From assembly GCA_045638525.1 (NCBI GenBank), contig JAZUBQ010000029.1, positions 1 through 64,000 of the forward strand: DNA of 64,000 nucleotides, written 5' to 3'. Below are positions 1-8,194 of the stretch, piece after piece. The notes beneath the pieces are model-generated. The model had not been told where the DNA came from. It was given only the letters and a program-made list of their open reading frames with translations, and did not search any database. This stretch comes from SIG452 sp045638525. Its GTDB lineage: Bacteria; Bacillota; Clostridia; UMGS1840. Each line of letters starts with the position of its first letter. The first letter of the stretch is position 1. Both the position numbers and the translations under genes were made by a program.

Positions 1-1629
1 GAAGTAGTTGTAGTTTAATGCCCAGTTGTAATCAGCCAAAGCTTCTAACTGTGCAGTTTTGTAGATACGAACGTAAGACAGAGCAACATCAGAATAACCA
101 TTGTTGGTGATGGTAACATGGTTGTCGCCTTCTCTTAAGTAAACCTGCTCTAAGTCAACCTGAGTACCGGTAGCGATGGTATCAGCACTGATTTCGGTAA
201 AGTTTCCACCATCCAGTAAGAGATCACCGTAATAACCGGTATCAGTTTCAAATCTGAAAATAGCGGAAGTCTTCTGAGTAGTATAAATACCAAAGCTGTA
301 AATACCGGAGTTATCTGCAGGAACGGGAACGTTGATTACTACGCTCGCACCTGCGGGAATGGTAACGTTAGAAGTGTTGTTCACAACACTGTCATCTTTG
401 GAAACTACATAAGAACCGATATTCTGACCATCGTCAGGACGACCAATGTAATAACGGTTAGCAGTTAAGGGAACTTTGGTGATAGCAACTTCTGCTAAGT
501 AATCCATACCGTTACCTTCTAATTCGGTGATGGTTAAGGTTGCAGAAGTATCGCTGATGGTCAGGTTGTTGTTACCTTTAATTAAGTAGAAGTATTTGGT
601 TTCACCTGCTGCTAAGGTAGCAGTATGACCGGTTTCGTTGGTTAAGGTAACAGCTTTGTCAGCTTTCACCTGATATACACCTGCATAAGGAGCGTTGGTA
701 TAATCAACGGTTGCAACAGGTGCTTCGTTACCGAAGGTATAGGTTTCACCAATTACGAAAGATTCTGCTTCATTTAAGGGATTGAACATTCTCAGTTCCA
801 GAGTTACAAATAAATCCGGATTTGCAGCTAAGAATGCATCGGAGAAGAATGCACCACAGTCGAAGTCTTTTACTTTGTCGTAAACTTCCTGATAGGTGTA
901 TTTCAGACCTGCTTTGCCGTAAGTTGCAGCTGCGGTTTCCATAATTTTTACGGATTCACCTGCTGCTACGGTTACGTCTTTATTGGGTACGCTTAACCAA
1001 TAAGGACTCCAAGCATCATACTGGCCTGCCAAGTAACCATCTTTGGTACCGTTTGCATTAAAGGTAACATCTTTGTTGATGGTTAACACATAGTCTGCAT
1101 ACCAGTTGCCGTATGCTAACAGCTGAGCTTTGGTTGCTTCGTCTGCCTGGAAGTTCATTGCAAAAGTTAAATCAACTTCTTCGATATCTGAAACATCCAG
1201 TTCAGATACAGTTGCAGTGGGTAAATCAACAGTTTTGCTGATTACGCCGGGAAATTTCAAGAGGGGTTTAATGGTTTCTGCTCCTGTCCAGGAGAAAACT
1301 TTAACGATATCGGTATCGGTAACCGAAATCACGGGAGTAGTGTAAGTTACACTTTCTCCAATTGTAGATAATACAGGAACGATAGGTTCAACTGCAATCA
1401 GTTTACCGTCTTCATCATAATGAGAAACGATAACGGATGCGTTATTTTCATAACGTCCTGTGAAGGTTGTGGTTGCATAAATACTGTCTACACCGTCAAG
1501 TGATGTGATAGCTTCGTTGGTCAGTGCGTTGTAAAACACAGTTGTGTTTACATCTGCAGATACGGTAAATGCAGGCAACAATCCAACCACGAGGGTCAGC
1601 GCTATAAGAAGACTTAAAAACTTCTTCAA
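1..1629 (-). CDS. Secreted surface protein, partial (3' end outside window)
   Basis: The frame is open from a TTG at 1629 down to base 1, so 543 codons are visible and the C-terminus lies outside the window. AAAGGAG at 1638-1644 sits 8 nt before the TTG; an in-frame GTG at 1638 overlaps that site and is less likely. The N-terminus (MKKFLSLLIALTLVVGLLP, then a TVSA-D cleavage site) is a Sec signal peptide. The mature part is Thr/Asn/Val-rich and beta-like. Its last visible 110 residues (GIYSFGIYT... then LREGDNHVTITNNGYSDVAL) resemble a CBM6/35-type jelly-roll that packs on sugars; this is inference from pattern only. No cell-wall anchor is visible because the end is missing. A strong promoter precedes it. 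Specific function unknown. Confidence 0.75.
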   Translation of the reverse strand, partial: MKKFLSLLIALTLVVGLLPAFTVSADVNTTVFYNALTNEAITSLDGVDSIYATTTFTGRYENNASVIVSHYDEDGKLIAVEPIVPVLSTIGESVTYTTPVISVTDTDIVKVFSWTGAETIKPLLKFPGVISKTVDLPTATVSELDVSDIEEVDLTFAMNFQADEATKAQLLAYGNWYADYVLTINKDVTFNANGTKDGYLAGQYDAWSPYWLSVPNKDVTVAAGESVKIMETAAATYGKAGLKYTYQEVYDKVKDFDCGAFFSDAFLAANPDLFVTLELRMFNPLNEAESFVIGETYTFGNEAPVATVDYTNAPYAGVYQVKADKAVTLTNETGHTATLAAGETKYFYLIKGNNNLTISDTSATLTITELEGNGMDYLAEVAITKVPLTANRYYIGRPDDGQNIGSYVVSKDDSVVNNTSNVTIPAGASVVINVPVPADNSGIYSFGIYTTQKTSAIFRFETDTGYYGDLLLDGGNFTEISADTIATGTQVDLEQVYLREGDNHVTITNNGYSDVALSYVRIYKTAQLEALADYNWALNYNYF

Positions 1630-1736
1630 GCTTGACACTCCTTTCTTGAATTTTATATATTTTATTTTTTTGTACAAAGTAAAAATTTCGTGATACAAAA
1701 ATTGCACCACGATGTCATCTCTTTATAGTCAAATTC

Positions 1737-1765
1737 AGTATAGCATTTTTCCAATTCTTTGTCAA
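1737..1765 (-). promoter_or_regulatory. Sigma-A promoter of the surface protein gene
   Basis: Read leftward: TTGACA (1760-1765), a 17-nt spacer and TATACT (1737-1742). It leaves a leader of about 100 nt before the TTG start at 1629. Confidence 0.8.
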
Positions 1766-1833
1766 TGGTTTCCAACGATAATTTTATACTATTATATAAT
1801 TTATTATATATTCGTCGGAAAACAGGTTATTTC

Positions 1834-1862
1834 TTGACAGTTTATTTTTGATATGATATAAT
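1834..1862 (+). promoter_or_regulatory. Consensus sigma-A promoter of garK
   Basis: TTGACA (1834-1839), 17-nt spacer, TATAAT (1857-1862): a perfect consensus. It lies 62 nt upstream of the garK start and is divergent from the surface-protein promoter. Confidence 0.85.
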
Positions 1863-1924
1863 AATTTCGTCTTGATTTATTATTTTCAACTTGGTATTTT
1901 TTTAAAAATTGCAGGTGAAAACTT

Positions 1925-3064
1925 ATGAAAATTACTGTTGCTATTGATTCTATGAAGGGAAGTCTGTCCACATTCCAATCCGGAACAGCCATACAAGAAG
2001 GAATCCAGAGAGTCATTCCCGATGCAAAAGTAACCATTTGTCCGATGGCAGATGGTGGTGAAGGGACTGTGGAGGCCATCGTTTCAGCAACCGATGGTGA
2101 ATGGAGAGAAACTACTGTCAAAAATCCGTTGGGAGTGCCTGTTTTGGCAAAATACGGTATCAATTCTGCCGCCAAAACCGCCATTATTGAAATGGCAGCT
2201 GCCTCCGGTATTACGTTAATTTCGGAAGAAGAACGCAACCCTCTGCATACCACAACCTATGGCGTAGGCGAACTGATTCTGGATGCAATTCAAAACGGTT
2301 GTCGCAAATTTGTCATCGGCATCGGCGGAAGTGCCACCAACGACGGCGGAATCGGTATGTTGCAGGCATTGGGTTTTGAATTTCTGGACAAAAACGGAAT
2401 TCAAGTCCCCTTCGGTGCCAAAGGTCTTTCCCAAATGGTTTCCATCCGTACCGAAAACTCTTTCAAAGAGCTTTCAGAATGTGAATTTCTGGTTGCTTGT
2501 GATGTCACCAATCCTCTTTGCGGAGAAAAGGGTGCCAGTGCAGTTTACGGTCCGCAAAAAGGTGCCACCCCCGAAATGGTTACACAAATGGACCAATGGC
2601 TTGCTTCTTATGCCGGACTTACCAAAAAAATTCTCCCCTCCTCCGATGAAAATCAACCGGGAGCAGGCGCAGCAGGTGGTCTTGGCTTCGCATTTTGTTC
2701 CTATCTGAATGCTAAGCTGGAATCCGGCGTGGATATGGTAATCCGGGAAACCGGTCTTTGTGATAAAATCAAAGATGCAGACCTTGTTATCACAGGTGAA
2801 GGTCGTCTGGACGGTCAGTCATATCAGGGGAAAGCGCCTATCGGCGTTGCAAAATTGGCAAAGCAGTATAAAAAACCCGTCATCGCATTTTCCGGCTGTG
2901 TCACAGAAGATGCAAAAATTTGTAACGAGCATGGCATTGATGCCTTTTTCCCCATTGTGCGAACCCCTTGTTCCTTAGCAGAAGCAATGGACGCGGAAAA
3001 TGCCCACCGTAATTTAGCCGATACTGCCGAGCAGGTTTTTCGTTTGATAAAAATATATAACTAA
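1925..3064 (+). CDS. garK: Glycerate 2-kinase family protein
   Basis: The 379-aa protein matches the GarK/GlxK glycerate kinase family in length and motifs. The N-terminus MKITVAIDSMKGSLS is the family's opening strand and substrate loop; CPMADGGEGT (about residues 39-48), GIGGSATNDGG (about 133-143), GAGAAGGLGF (about 246-255) and LVITGEGRLDGQS (about 283-295) are the conserved nucleotide- and glycerate-binding loops. It phosphorylates D-glycerate in the cytoplasm to feed lower glycolysis. The ATG follows a modest AGGTG site. The gene is monocistronic, between a consensus promoter and a strong terminator. Whether the product is 2- or 3-phosphoglycerate cannot be read from the sequence, although this family is generally the 2-kinase. 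Confidence 0.93.
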   Translation: MKITVAIDSMKGSLSTFQSGTAIQEGIQRVIPDAKVTICPMADGGEGTVEAIVSATDGEWRETTVKNPLGVPVLAKYGINSAAKTAIIEMAAASGITLISEEERNPLHTTTYGVGELILDAIQNGCRKFVIGIGGSATNDGGIGMLQALGFEFLDKNGIQVPFGAKGLSQMVSIRTENSFKELSECEFLVACDVTNPLCGEKGASAVYGPQKGATPEMVTQMDQWLASYAGLTKKILPSSDENQPGAGAAGGLGFAFCSYLNAKLESGVDMVIRETGLCDKIKDADLVITGEGRLDGQSYQGKAPIGVAKLAKQYKKPVIAFSGCVTEDAKICNEHGIDAFFPIVRTPCSLAEAMDAENAHRNLADTAEQVFRLIKIYN

Positions 3065-3074
3065 ATATAACTAA

Positions 3075-3115
3075 AAAAACGGATTGTCTCTTTGATTTGG
3101 AGACAATCCGTTTTT
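3075..3115. terminator. Bidirectional intrinsic terminator
   Basis: A 16-bp stem (3075-3090 with 3100-3115), 9-nt loop, T-run on both strands. It separates the convergent garK and amidohydrolase genes. Confidence 0.9.
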
Positions 3116-3125
3116 ATCTGTAAAC

Positions 3126-3896
3126 CTATTTATTTAAAGTTTTTGCAAATAAGCGTTCTGCATTGTAGCGAAGAATATTTGCCTTATCTTCATTGGATAT
3201 TTGGGCATATTCAATTCTGCCACGTTGGAATCCGGAAGAATAGCCATCGGTTCCGTATAAAATTTTGTCAGAGCCAACACGATTCACAATATATTCAACA
3301 CCCACATTGCAATAACTTGCTGCGCCGGATGTATCAGTCCACACATTGCCGTGTTTTGCCTGCTCAATGGCGTCCGCATAGGCTCTTCCCAACCAGGAAC
3401 ACATATGTGCCACAAGGAAAGTTACGTCAGGATACTTATCTGCGTGAGGTAAAATCCAGGTTGCACTGTCTTCCGGATGAATCTGCACAATGGCACCAAA
3501 ATCAGAAGCAAAAGAAAAAATTTTATCGCCGAACTCCGCTAAGGTGTAATCATGTTCTCTGGGATGAATCTTAATCCCAACGCACTTTCCATTGCCAAGC
3601 ATCTTTTTCGCCTGCAAAAATGTATTCTCATTCCGGGGATCAATCACCACCCACTGATACAAATAGTCTACTTCCTGCGACAAATTCCAAAGATAATCAT
3701 TTTCTGATTCTGCCATTTTCGCATTGGTAACCGCTTCCATTGTGGAAATAAACAGTTTATCCGTATTGGCAGCAGTTGCAACTTTCCAACTGGTTTCCAA
3801 ATCATTTAATTGCATTTCGTTATCATACTTTGGAAAATGAAAAAAATGATTGTGGCAATCAATCGCCTTAATATTTCTGACATCATTCATATCCAT
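3126..3896 (-). CDS. Amidohydrolase-2 family metal-dependent hydrolase
   Basis: A 256-aa TIM-barrel hydrolase of the amidohydrolase-2 type (PF04909-like). Metal and active-site signatures are visible: DCHNHFF (HxH) near residue 16, GIKIHPREHD in the middle, IQIHPED, and YGTDGYSSG near the C-terminus (the catalytic Asp). I chose ATG 3896 because AAAGGAG (3906-3912) is 9 nt upstream; the frame is open to 4004, but that would overlap the upstream ccdA-like gene and lacks its own site. The substrate is not predictable: the family includes decarboxylases and lactone or aryl hydrolases. It lies 32 nt downstream of the membrane gene on the same strand, so the two are probably co-transcribed. Confidence 0.85.
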   Translation of the reverse strand: MDMNDVRNIKAIDCHNHFFHFPKYDNEMQLNDLETSWKVATAANTDKLFISTMEAVTNAKMAESENDYLWNLSQEVDYLYQWVVIDPRNENTFLQAKKMLGNGKCVGIKIHPREHDYTLAEFGDKIFSFASDFGAIVQIHPEDSATWILPHADKYPDVTFLVAHMCSWLGRAYADAIEQAKHGNVWTDTSGAASYCNVGVEYIVNRVGSDKILYGTDGYSSGFQRGRIEYAQISNEDKANILRYNAERLFAKTLNK

Positions 3897-3928
3897 AAAA
3901 ACGCTCTCCTTTGTTAGTTTTTTATTCT

Positions 3929-4582
3929 CTATACCATATGTAACCAATGATGAAACCATCCCGTTGCCATCAAGATTCCCAATCCAATGAGCAAAATTCC
4001 GCAAACGATGCGAACAATTCCGTAACTTTTTTCCAGTTTTTGAATCACATTACCCAAAGAGCCGGAAAAGAAAGCAACCACAAGAAACGGAATCCCCATC
4101 CCTAATGAATAGGTCACAAGCAACAGTAGGGATTTCACAGCAGAACCGGAAACTCCTGCAGTTGCCAATGCAGTTCCCAGAAACGAACCCACACATGGCA
4201 AATGGCTAAACGAAAAAACAACTCCAAACAAAAAAGCAGAAAAACAACCGGTCACCTGCGGCAACTGATGTTCTTCTTTTTCGTGATGCAAATGGAACAA
4301 TCCCAATGTATGGAATCCCAACAACGCAATGATAATACCGCCTACAATCTCCAAAACCTCGTGGAATTTAGAAAGAAGCGTCCCTAAACTCCCAACAAAT
4401 AGCCCCAATCCGCAAAATATTACGGCAAACCCTGCAACAAAGCAACTTGCACGCAACATCGTTATGATTTTGCCCCGATTCCCTTTGGAAAAACAAGAAA
4501 GATAAATCGGAAGCATTGGCAACATACAAGGAGACAGGAAACTCACCACTCCAACAAACAAGGCTGTGATATATTCCAACAA
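3929..4582 (-). CDS. ccdA: CcdA/DsbD-type thiol-disulfide transmembrane protein
   Basis: A 217-aa polytopic membrane protein with about six hydrophobic segments and the two signature half-motifs of the CcdA/DsbD core: SPCMLPMLPIYLS near residue 17 and HLPCVGSFL near residue 128. The paired cysteines carry electrons across the membrane from thioredoxin to an extracytoplasmic thiol protein. A His/Glu-rich loop (HLHHEKEEHQ, about residues 97-106) lies between the two halves and may bind metal. No partner thioredoxin-like lipoprotein or c-type cytochrome gene is in the window, so the electron acceptor is unknown. The start is TTG 4582 or the next codon, TTG 4579; AAGGGA upstream fits either. Confidence 0.85.
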   Translation of the reverse strand: MLEYITALFVGVVSFLSPCMLPMLPIYLSCFSKGNRGKIITMLRASCFVAGFAVIFCGLGLFVGSLGTLLSKFHEVLEIVGGIIIALLGFHTLGLFHLHHEKEEHQLPQVTGCFSAFLFGVVFSFSHLPCVGSFLGTALATAGVSGSAVKSLLLLVTYSLGMGIPFLVVAFFSGSLGNVIQKLEKSYGIVRIVCGILLIGLGILMATGWFHHWLHMV

Positions 4583-4612
4583 TAATCCCTTCTTTTTCTG
4601 AAAGTTTTCCTA

Positions 4613-4641
4613 AGTATAACATAATTTGCCGAAAAAAGCAA
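4613..4641 (-). promoter_or_regulatory. Promoter of the ccdA-like/amidohydrolase operon
   Basis: Read leftward: TTGCTT (4636-4641), 17-nt spacer, TATACT (4613-4618), about 30 nt before the TTG start. Confidence 0.7.
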
Positions 4642-4667
4642 CTATTCTATAACAATTCCAAAAAATA

Positions 4668-4696
4668 TTTACATTTATGCTTTTATGTGTTATACT
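4668..4696 (+). promoter_or_regulatory. Promoter of the ferredoxin/ASKHA gene
   Basis: TTTACA (4668-4673), 17-nt spacer, TATACT (4691-4696), about 30 nt upstream of the start at 4728 and divergent from the ccdA-like promoter. Confidence 0.75.
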
Positions 4697-4727
4697 GTAA
4701 CAAACAAGAAAAAAGGTGGTGATCAAT

Positions 4728-6188
4728 TTGTTTCAGGCTATCATCAATGGGAACACTCCTCTGGACTTTGGGGAAGAAACACTGATATCGGAACTCTTAA
4801 GACGGTATGGAGAAATCATCAGTATGCCATGCGGCGGAAAGGGAACTTGCGGAAAATGCAAGGTAACTGCTCACGGCGCACTTTCTCCATTGACACAAAA
4901 GGAACAAACAATTCTCACACAAGAAGAAATCGTCCGTGGGATTCGGTTAGCTTGTCAAACAAAAGCAACCGGCGATGTTACAATCAGCGTTGAAACTCTC
5001 CCACCCGTTGTGGAAATTGATTTTTCCATAGAGGAATATCCTATCACCTATGACTACACCGACGGTCTGGTCATTGATATCGGCACTACCACCGTCGCTG
5101 CTGTTTTATATGAAAACAAACAAATCATTCAGAAAATCACAGAAGAAAACCGTCAGGTAACCTACGGAGCTGACGTGATATCCCGCATTGCATTTGAAAA
5201 AGAACATCCAGGTCTCTTATCCCGTCTGTTGCAAGAACAAATCGAAGAAATCATCCGGCAATGTAACACACCGGACAATATTGTCATCGTCGGAAACACC
5301 GTTATGCTTCACTTTTTGACCAATCAAAATGTGATCCCTATGGGAGAAGCACCCTATACTCCTTCCGATTTATTTGGAAAAGAATATGAGCTGTTTGGAG
5401 TTTCTTGCTATCTGGCTCCCTGTATTTCCACCTTTGTGGGTGGCGATATCACGGCCGGTATTTTAGCCTCCCGTATGACAGAAAGCCATCAAAGTGCTAT
5501 GCTGGTAGATTTGGGAACCAATGGCGAAATCGCTTTTTTTGACGGAACAAATCTCCACACCGCTTCCACAGCTGCGGGTCCTGCCTTTGAAGGTGCAGGA
5601 ATTTTTATGGGAATGGCGGCTAAGCCCGGTGCCATTGATTGGGTAAGCGAAAAAAACGGACAAATTGTTTACCATACTATCGGAGATGCCATCCCACGGG
5701 GAATTTCGGGAAGCGGCATCGTAGACGCTCTTGCTGTTATGAAACAAGTTGGTGTATTGGAAGAAAGCGGCAGTCTTGACAACACACATCCTCTTTGCAG
5801 AAAAGACCATCACGGAAAGCCCTGCTTTCCCATTTCGGACACCAATGTCATCCTGAGAGCCTCGGATATCCGAAAACTGCAGTTGGCAAAAGCTGCCATC
5901 CACGCAGGAATTGTAACTTTGGCAGATGCGGCAGATTGCTTATACCTTGCAGGCGGCTTTGGTTCTAAAATCAATCATAAAAATGCCGAAGCAATCGGTT
6001 TGTTACCCGAAAACTATGCAAAATCGGTGCAATCTTTGGGCAACACGGCTCTTTGCGGCGGAGCATTGGCTGTATTCTCCCGTGAGGTAAGACAAAAGCT
6101 AAAAACCATTGCCGAAACGGCACAAACAGTTGCTATGCATCAAAACCCGGTATTCACAGAACATTATATTGAAACAATGCAATTTTAA
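4728..6188 (+). CDS. 2Fe-2S ferredoxin-ASKHA protein (corrinoid activator RamA/RACE-like, DUF4445)
   Basis: 486 aa. The N-terminal plant-type ferredoxin domain has its cluster motif at about residues 34-42 (CGGKGTCGKC) with a last Cys in RLACQT. It is followed by an ASKHA ATPase-fold domain: VIDIGTTTVA (phosphate 1), LVDLGTNGEIAF (phosphate 2) and GGFGSK near the C-terminus. Proteins of this build reduce inactive Co(II) corrinoid proteins using ATP. No methyltransferase or corrinoid protein lies nearby, so its partner is elsewhere. AAAGGTGGTGATC (4712-4724) differs from the ideal anti-16S sequence by one base and places the start at TTG 4728; GTGs at 4716 and 4719 lie inside that site. Confidence 0.87.
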   Translation: MFQAIINGNTPLDFGEETLISELLRRYGEIISMPCGGKGTCGKCKVTAHGALSPLTQKEQTILTQEEIVRGIRLACQTKATGDVTISVETLPPVVEIDFSIEEYPITYDYTDGLVIDIGTTTVAAVLYENKQIIQKITEENRQVTYGADVISRIAFEKEHPGLLSRLLQEQIEEIIRQCNTPDNIVIVGNTVMLHFLTNQNVIPMGEAPYTPSDLFGKEYELFGVSCYLAPCISTFVGGDITAGILASRMTESHQSAMLVDLGTNGEIAFFDGTNLHTASTAAGPAFEGAGIFMGMAAKPGAIDWVSEKNGQIVYHTIGDAIPRGISGSGIVDALAVMKQVGVLEESGSLDNTHPLCRKDHHGKPCFPISDTNVILRASDIRKLQLAKAAIHAGIVTLADAADCLYLAGGFGSKINHKNAEAIGLLPENYAKSVQSLGNTALCGGALAVFSREVRQKLKTIAETAQTVAMHQNPVFTEHYIETMQF

Positions 6189-6192
6189 CATA

Positions 6193-6226
6193 AAAAATAC
6201 GGAGTGAAAATTCACTCCGTATTTTT
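6193..6226. terminator. Bidirectional intrinsic terminator
   Basis: A 16-bp stem (6193-6208 with 6211-6226) around GGAGTGAA/TTCACTCC with T-runs on both sides, between convergent genes. Confidence 0.88.
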
Positions 6227-6230
6227 TTAA

Positions 6231-7292
6231 TTAGTCTAAAATGTAAACATTTACTTTTCTTCTTCCAAACTGCATACATTCGGAATAAGAATCCATAAAC
6301 AAGTCAATTCTGTTACCTTTGATTGCTCCGCCGGTATCTCCTGCAACAGCCTCACCATAAACATAAGAACCGTCCGCAGACTCAATGTAAAGCTTGGTTC
6401 CCAAAGGAATTACTTTAGGGTCAACAGCAACCACACCACGACGTGCTTTCATACCGGAAGCAGTGATTCCGTATCCACGGTCGCCGGGACGTTTGCCACA
6501 GCTTTCGTAACTCAAATCGTAAGCAGATGCATTCATGGTAATCATACGAGCAGATGTTAAGTCTTCTCTGGATACATTGCCACCACGATAGCCGACAGAT
6601 GCCACAACAGTACCATATTCAACAACCTTGTTAACAGGTTCTTTCACGATGGTTTCCTGAGTTGCGGTTTCTTCCACAACCACACCGTCACGCCATACAC
6701 GCATAAAGGAAACTTCTTTTAACCCGTTTTCCCCTTCGGTTTTCACAGCGGTAACACCTCTGTCTGCCTGATGGTTGGGAACTGAAACTGTTTTATACGG
6801 AATTTCTTCCGTTGTGGTTACAAACTCAATTTCAGCCTTGGATAACACAACCTGCGATCCATTGGACAATTTTGCATCCAAACCGGGAGTCACACAGTCA
6901 TACGCAGAAAGAACGATGGAATTTTCATCCAGAAACTCGGTTACTGTAGAAGCAGTGGTCAAAATCTCGGTGTGGGCTCCATTCACATGAAACTCAACCG
7001 GAAACGCCTTTTGTAAGTATATCACCTGCCCATGATAAGCCGGGTCATACAAATTGGAAGAAAGCTTATCCTCCTGCAGAACTGAAACCCCTGCCTGATT
7101 AAATACATCCTCCACGTCTTTTGCGAACACAAACATCTGCTTTTGTTCTCCGTCAATATCAATCACAACATTTTTTCCAAAACAAGTAGCGGAAAACAAA
7201 ATCGAAAGAACTGCAACCGTTAAACAAACGATGCACATCAGAAACTGTGACTTCTCGGTATAAGCTCTGTAATGAGCTATGCCTGTTTTCAT
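6231..7292 (-). CDS. DUF348-G5-3D cell-wall protein (YabE-like, probable lytic transglycosylase)
   Basis: 353 aa from ATG 7292 (a TTG at 7295 is equally well spaced from AGGGGG at 7305-7310). One N-terminal membrane segment (about residues 17-40) is followed by two DUF348 repeats (VVIDIDGEQKQMFVFAKDV; VEFHVNGAHTEILTTASTV), a G5 domain (EEIPYKTVSVPN to VGYRGG) and a C-terminal 3D domain. The 3D motif Asp residues are visible in DPKVIPLGTKLYIE, AGDTGGAIKG and RIDLFMDS. This is the architecture of YabE/YocH-type autolysins that act on peptidoglycan outside the cell during growth or germination. It is transcribed from a perfect promoter with a leader of about 160 nt. Confidence 0.92.
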   Translation of the reverse strand: MKTGIAHYRAYTEKSQFLMCIVCLTVAVLSILFSATCFGKNVVIDIDGEQKQMFVFAKDVEDVFNQAGVSVLQEDKLSSNLYDPAYHGQVIYLQKAFPVEFHVNGAHTEILTTASTVTEFLDENSIVLSAYDCVTPGLDAKLSNGSQVVLSKAEIEFVTTTEEIPYKTVSVPNHQADRGVTAVKTEGENGLKEVSFMRVWRDGVVVEETATQETIVKEPVNKVVEYGTVVASVGYRGGNVSREDLTSARMITMNASAYDLSYESCGKRPGDRGYGITASGMKARRGVVAVDPKVIPLGTKLYIESADGSYVYGEAVAGDTGGAIKGNRIDLFMDSYSECMQFGRRKVNVYILD

Positions 7293-7461
7293 CAAAATAA
7301 TTTTCCCCCTATTTTTTTATAAGCTGTTTTCTTCCCGATTTTACTTTCAGATTTGGGAAAGATGGCTCAAAACAATGTTACAAACTCGTTACATCGTGAA
7401 GACAAATTTTTCCAAAAAATCTGCCCTCAAAACAGCCTTTTATTTTTTTCGGATTGTTCCC

Positions 7462-7490
7462 ATTATAACAACAAAATCCCCATTTGTCAA
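7462..7490 (-). promoter_or_regulatory. Consensus promoter of the 3D/G5 protein gene
   Basis: Read leftward: TTGACA (7485-7490), 17-nt spacer, TATAAT (7462-7467). The rest of the gap 7296-7733 is AT-rich. I looked in the leader for the c-di-AMP (ydaO) riboswitch often found before 3D proteins and saw no match. Confidence 0.85.
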
Positions 7491-7666
7491 GCTTTTTCGG
7501 CTTTTTTCACATTTTCTGACAACTTTCAAAACGAATAAAAGTGTCCAAATCTCGCTGATACAAAGGGTTTTCGCTTTGTAAAAAAAATGTAATATTTTTT
7601 GTGTGATTTGTTGTTTTTTACTACTATTTATATACAAAATGGACAAAAAGTATACCAACCGGGCAT

Positions 7667-7722
7667 AAAAAAATCAGCCTATCTTTTTCACTGTTTTTAC
7701 AGAAAAAAAGCAAGCTGATTTT
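7667..7722 (-). terminator. Intrinsic terminator of nifS-iscU
   Basis: Read leftward: AAAATCAGC pairs with GCTGATTTT, with an inner CTGT/ACAG hairpin, followed by a seven-T run, just after the iscU stop at 7734. Confidence 0.75.
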
Positions 7723-7733
7723 CACATCAAAAA

Positions 7734-8177
7734 TTATTCTTCCGTTTCACAACCGTGGTCATGTCCGCAACTTCCGCAACAACCGGTACATCCACCACCC
7801 GGAATTTCCCGACCGGATTTCACATAGTAATCCTGAATGGCTGCTTTGATAGCTTCTTCTGCCAACACCGAACAATGGATTTTTGCCGGTGGCAACCCTT
7901 CCAACGCTTCCACAACCGCTTGATTGGTCACTGCCAATGCTTCTTCTAAAGTTTTGCCAATAATCATTTCAGTTGCCATACTGCTGGTTGCAACGGCTGC
8001 TCCGCATCCAAAGGTCTTGAATTTAGCATCCACAATCACGTCATTTTCAACCTTCAAAGAGATTTTCATAATGTCGCCACATTTTGCATTACCAACCTGT
8101 CCAACGCCGTCTGCGCCGTCTAATTCGCCCACATTACGGGGATTTGTGAAATGATCCATTACTTTTTCTGTATACAT
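7734..8177 (-). CDS. iscU: Fe-S cluster scaffold protein IscU/NifU with Cys/His-rich tail
   Basis: 147 aa. The three cluster-ligand cysteines of the scaffold fold are present: C33 (NAKCGDIM), C58 (TFGCGAAVA) and C102 (KIHCSVLAEEA). The protein receives persulfide sulfur from the cysteine desulfurase encoded 17 nt upstream and assembles transient Fe-S clusters in the cytoplasm. Residues 127-147 form an unusual tail (GGGCTGCCGSCGHDHGC) with five more Cys and two His. Cys-rich C-termini occur in clostridial NifU-like proteins, but their role is unsettled. AAAGGA (8188-8193) is 10 nt from ATG 8177; a TTG at 8183 is too close to it. No iscR or hscAB genes are nearby. Confidence 0.95.
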   Translation of the reverse strand: MYTEKVMDHFTNPRNVGELDGADGVGQVGNAKCGDIMKISLKVENDVIVDAKFKTFGCGAAVATSSMATEMIIGKTLEEALAVTNQAVVEALEGLPPAKIHCSVLAEEAIKAAIQDYYVKSGREIPGGGCTGCCGSCGHDHGCETEE

Positions 8178-8194
8178 AATCAAACATTCCTTTC

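Noticed and set aside
3897..4004. N-terminal extension of the amidohydrolase
   Set aside because: It would overlap the upstream membrane gene, and ATG 3896 has AAAGGAG at ideal spacing and matches the family start.
7296..7461. c-di-AMP (ydaO) riboswitch before the 3D/G5 gene
   Set aside because: Leaders of such genes often carry it, but the conserved ydaO blocks are not visible in this leader of about 160 nt.
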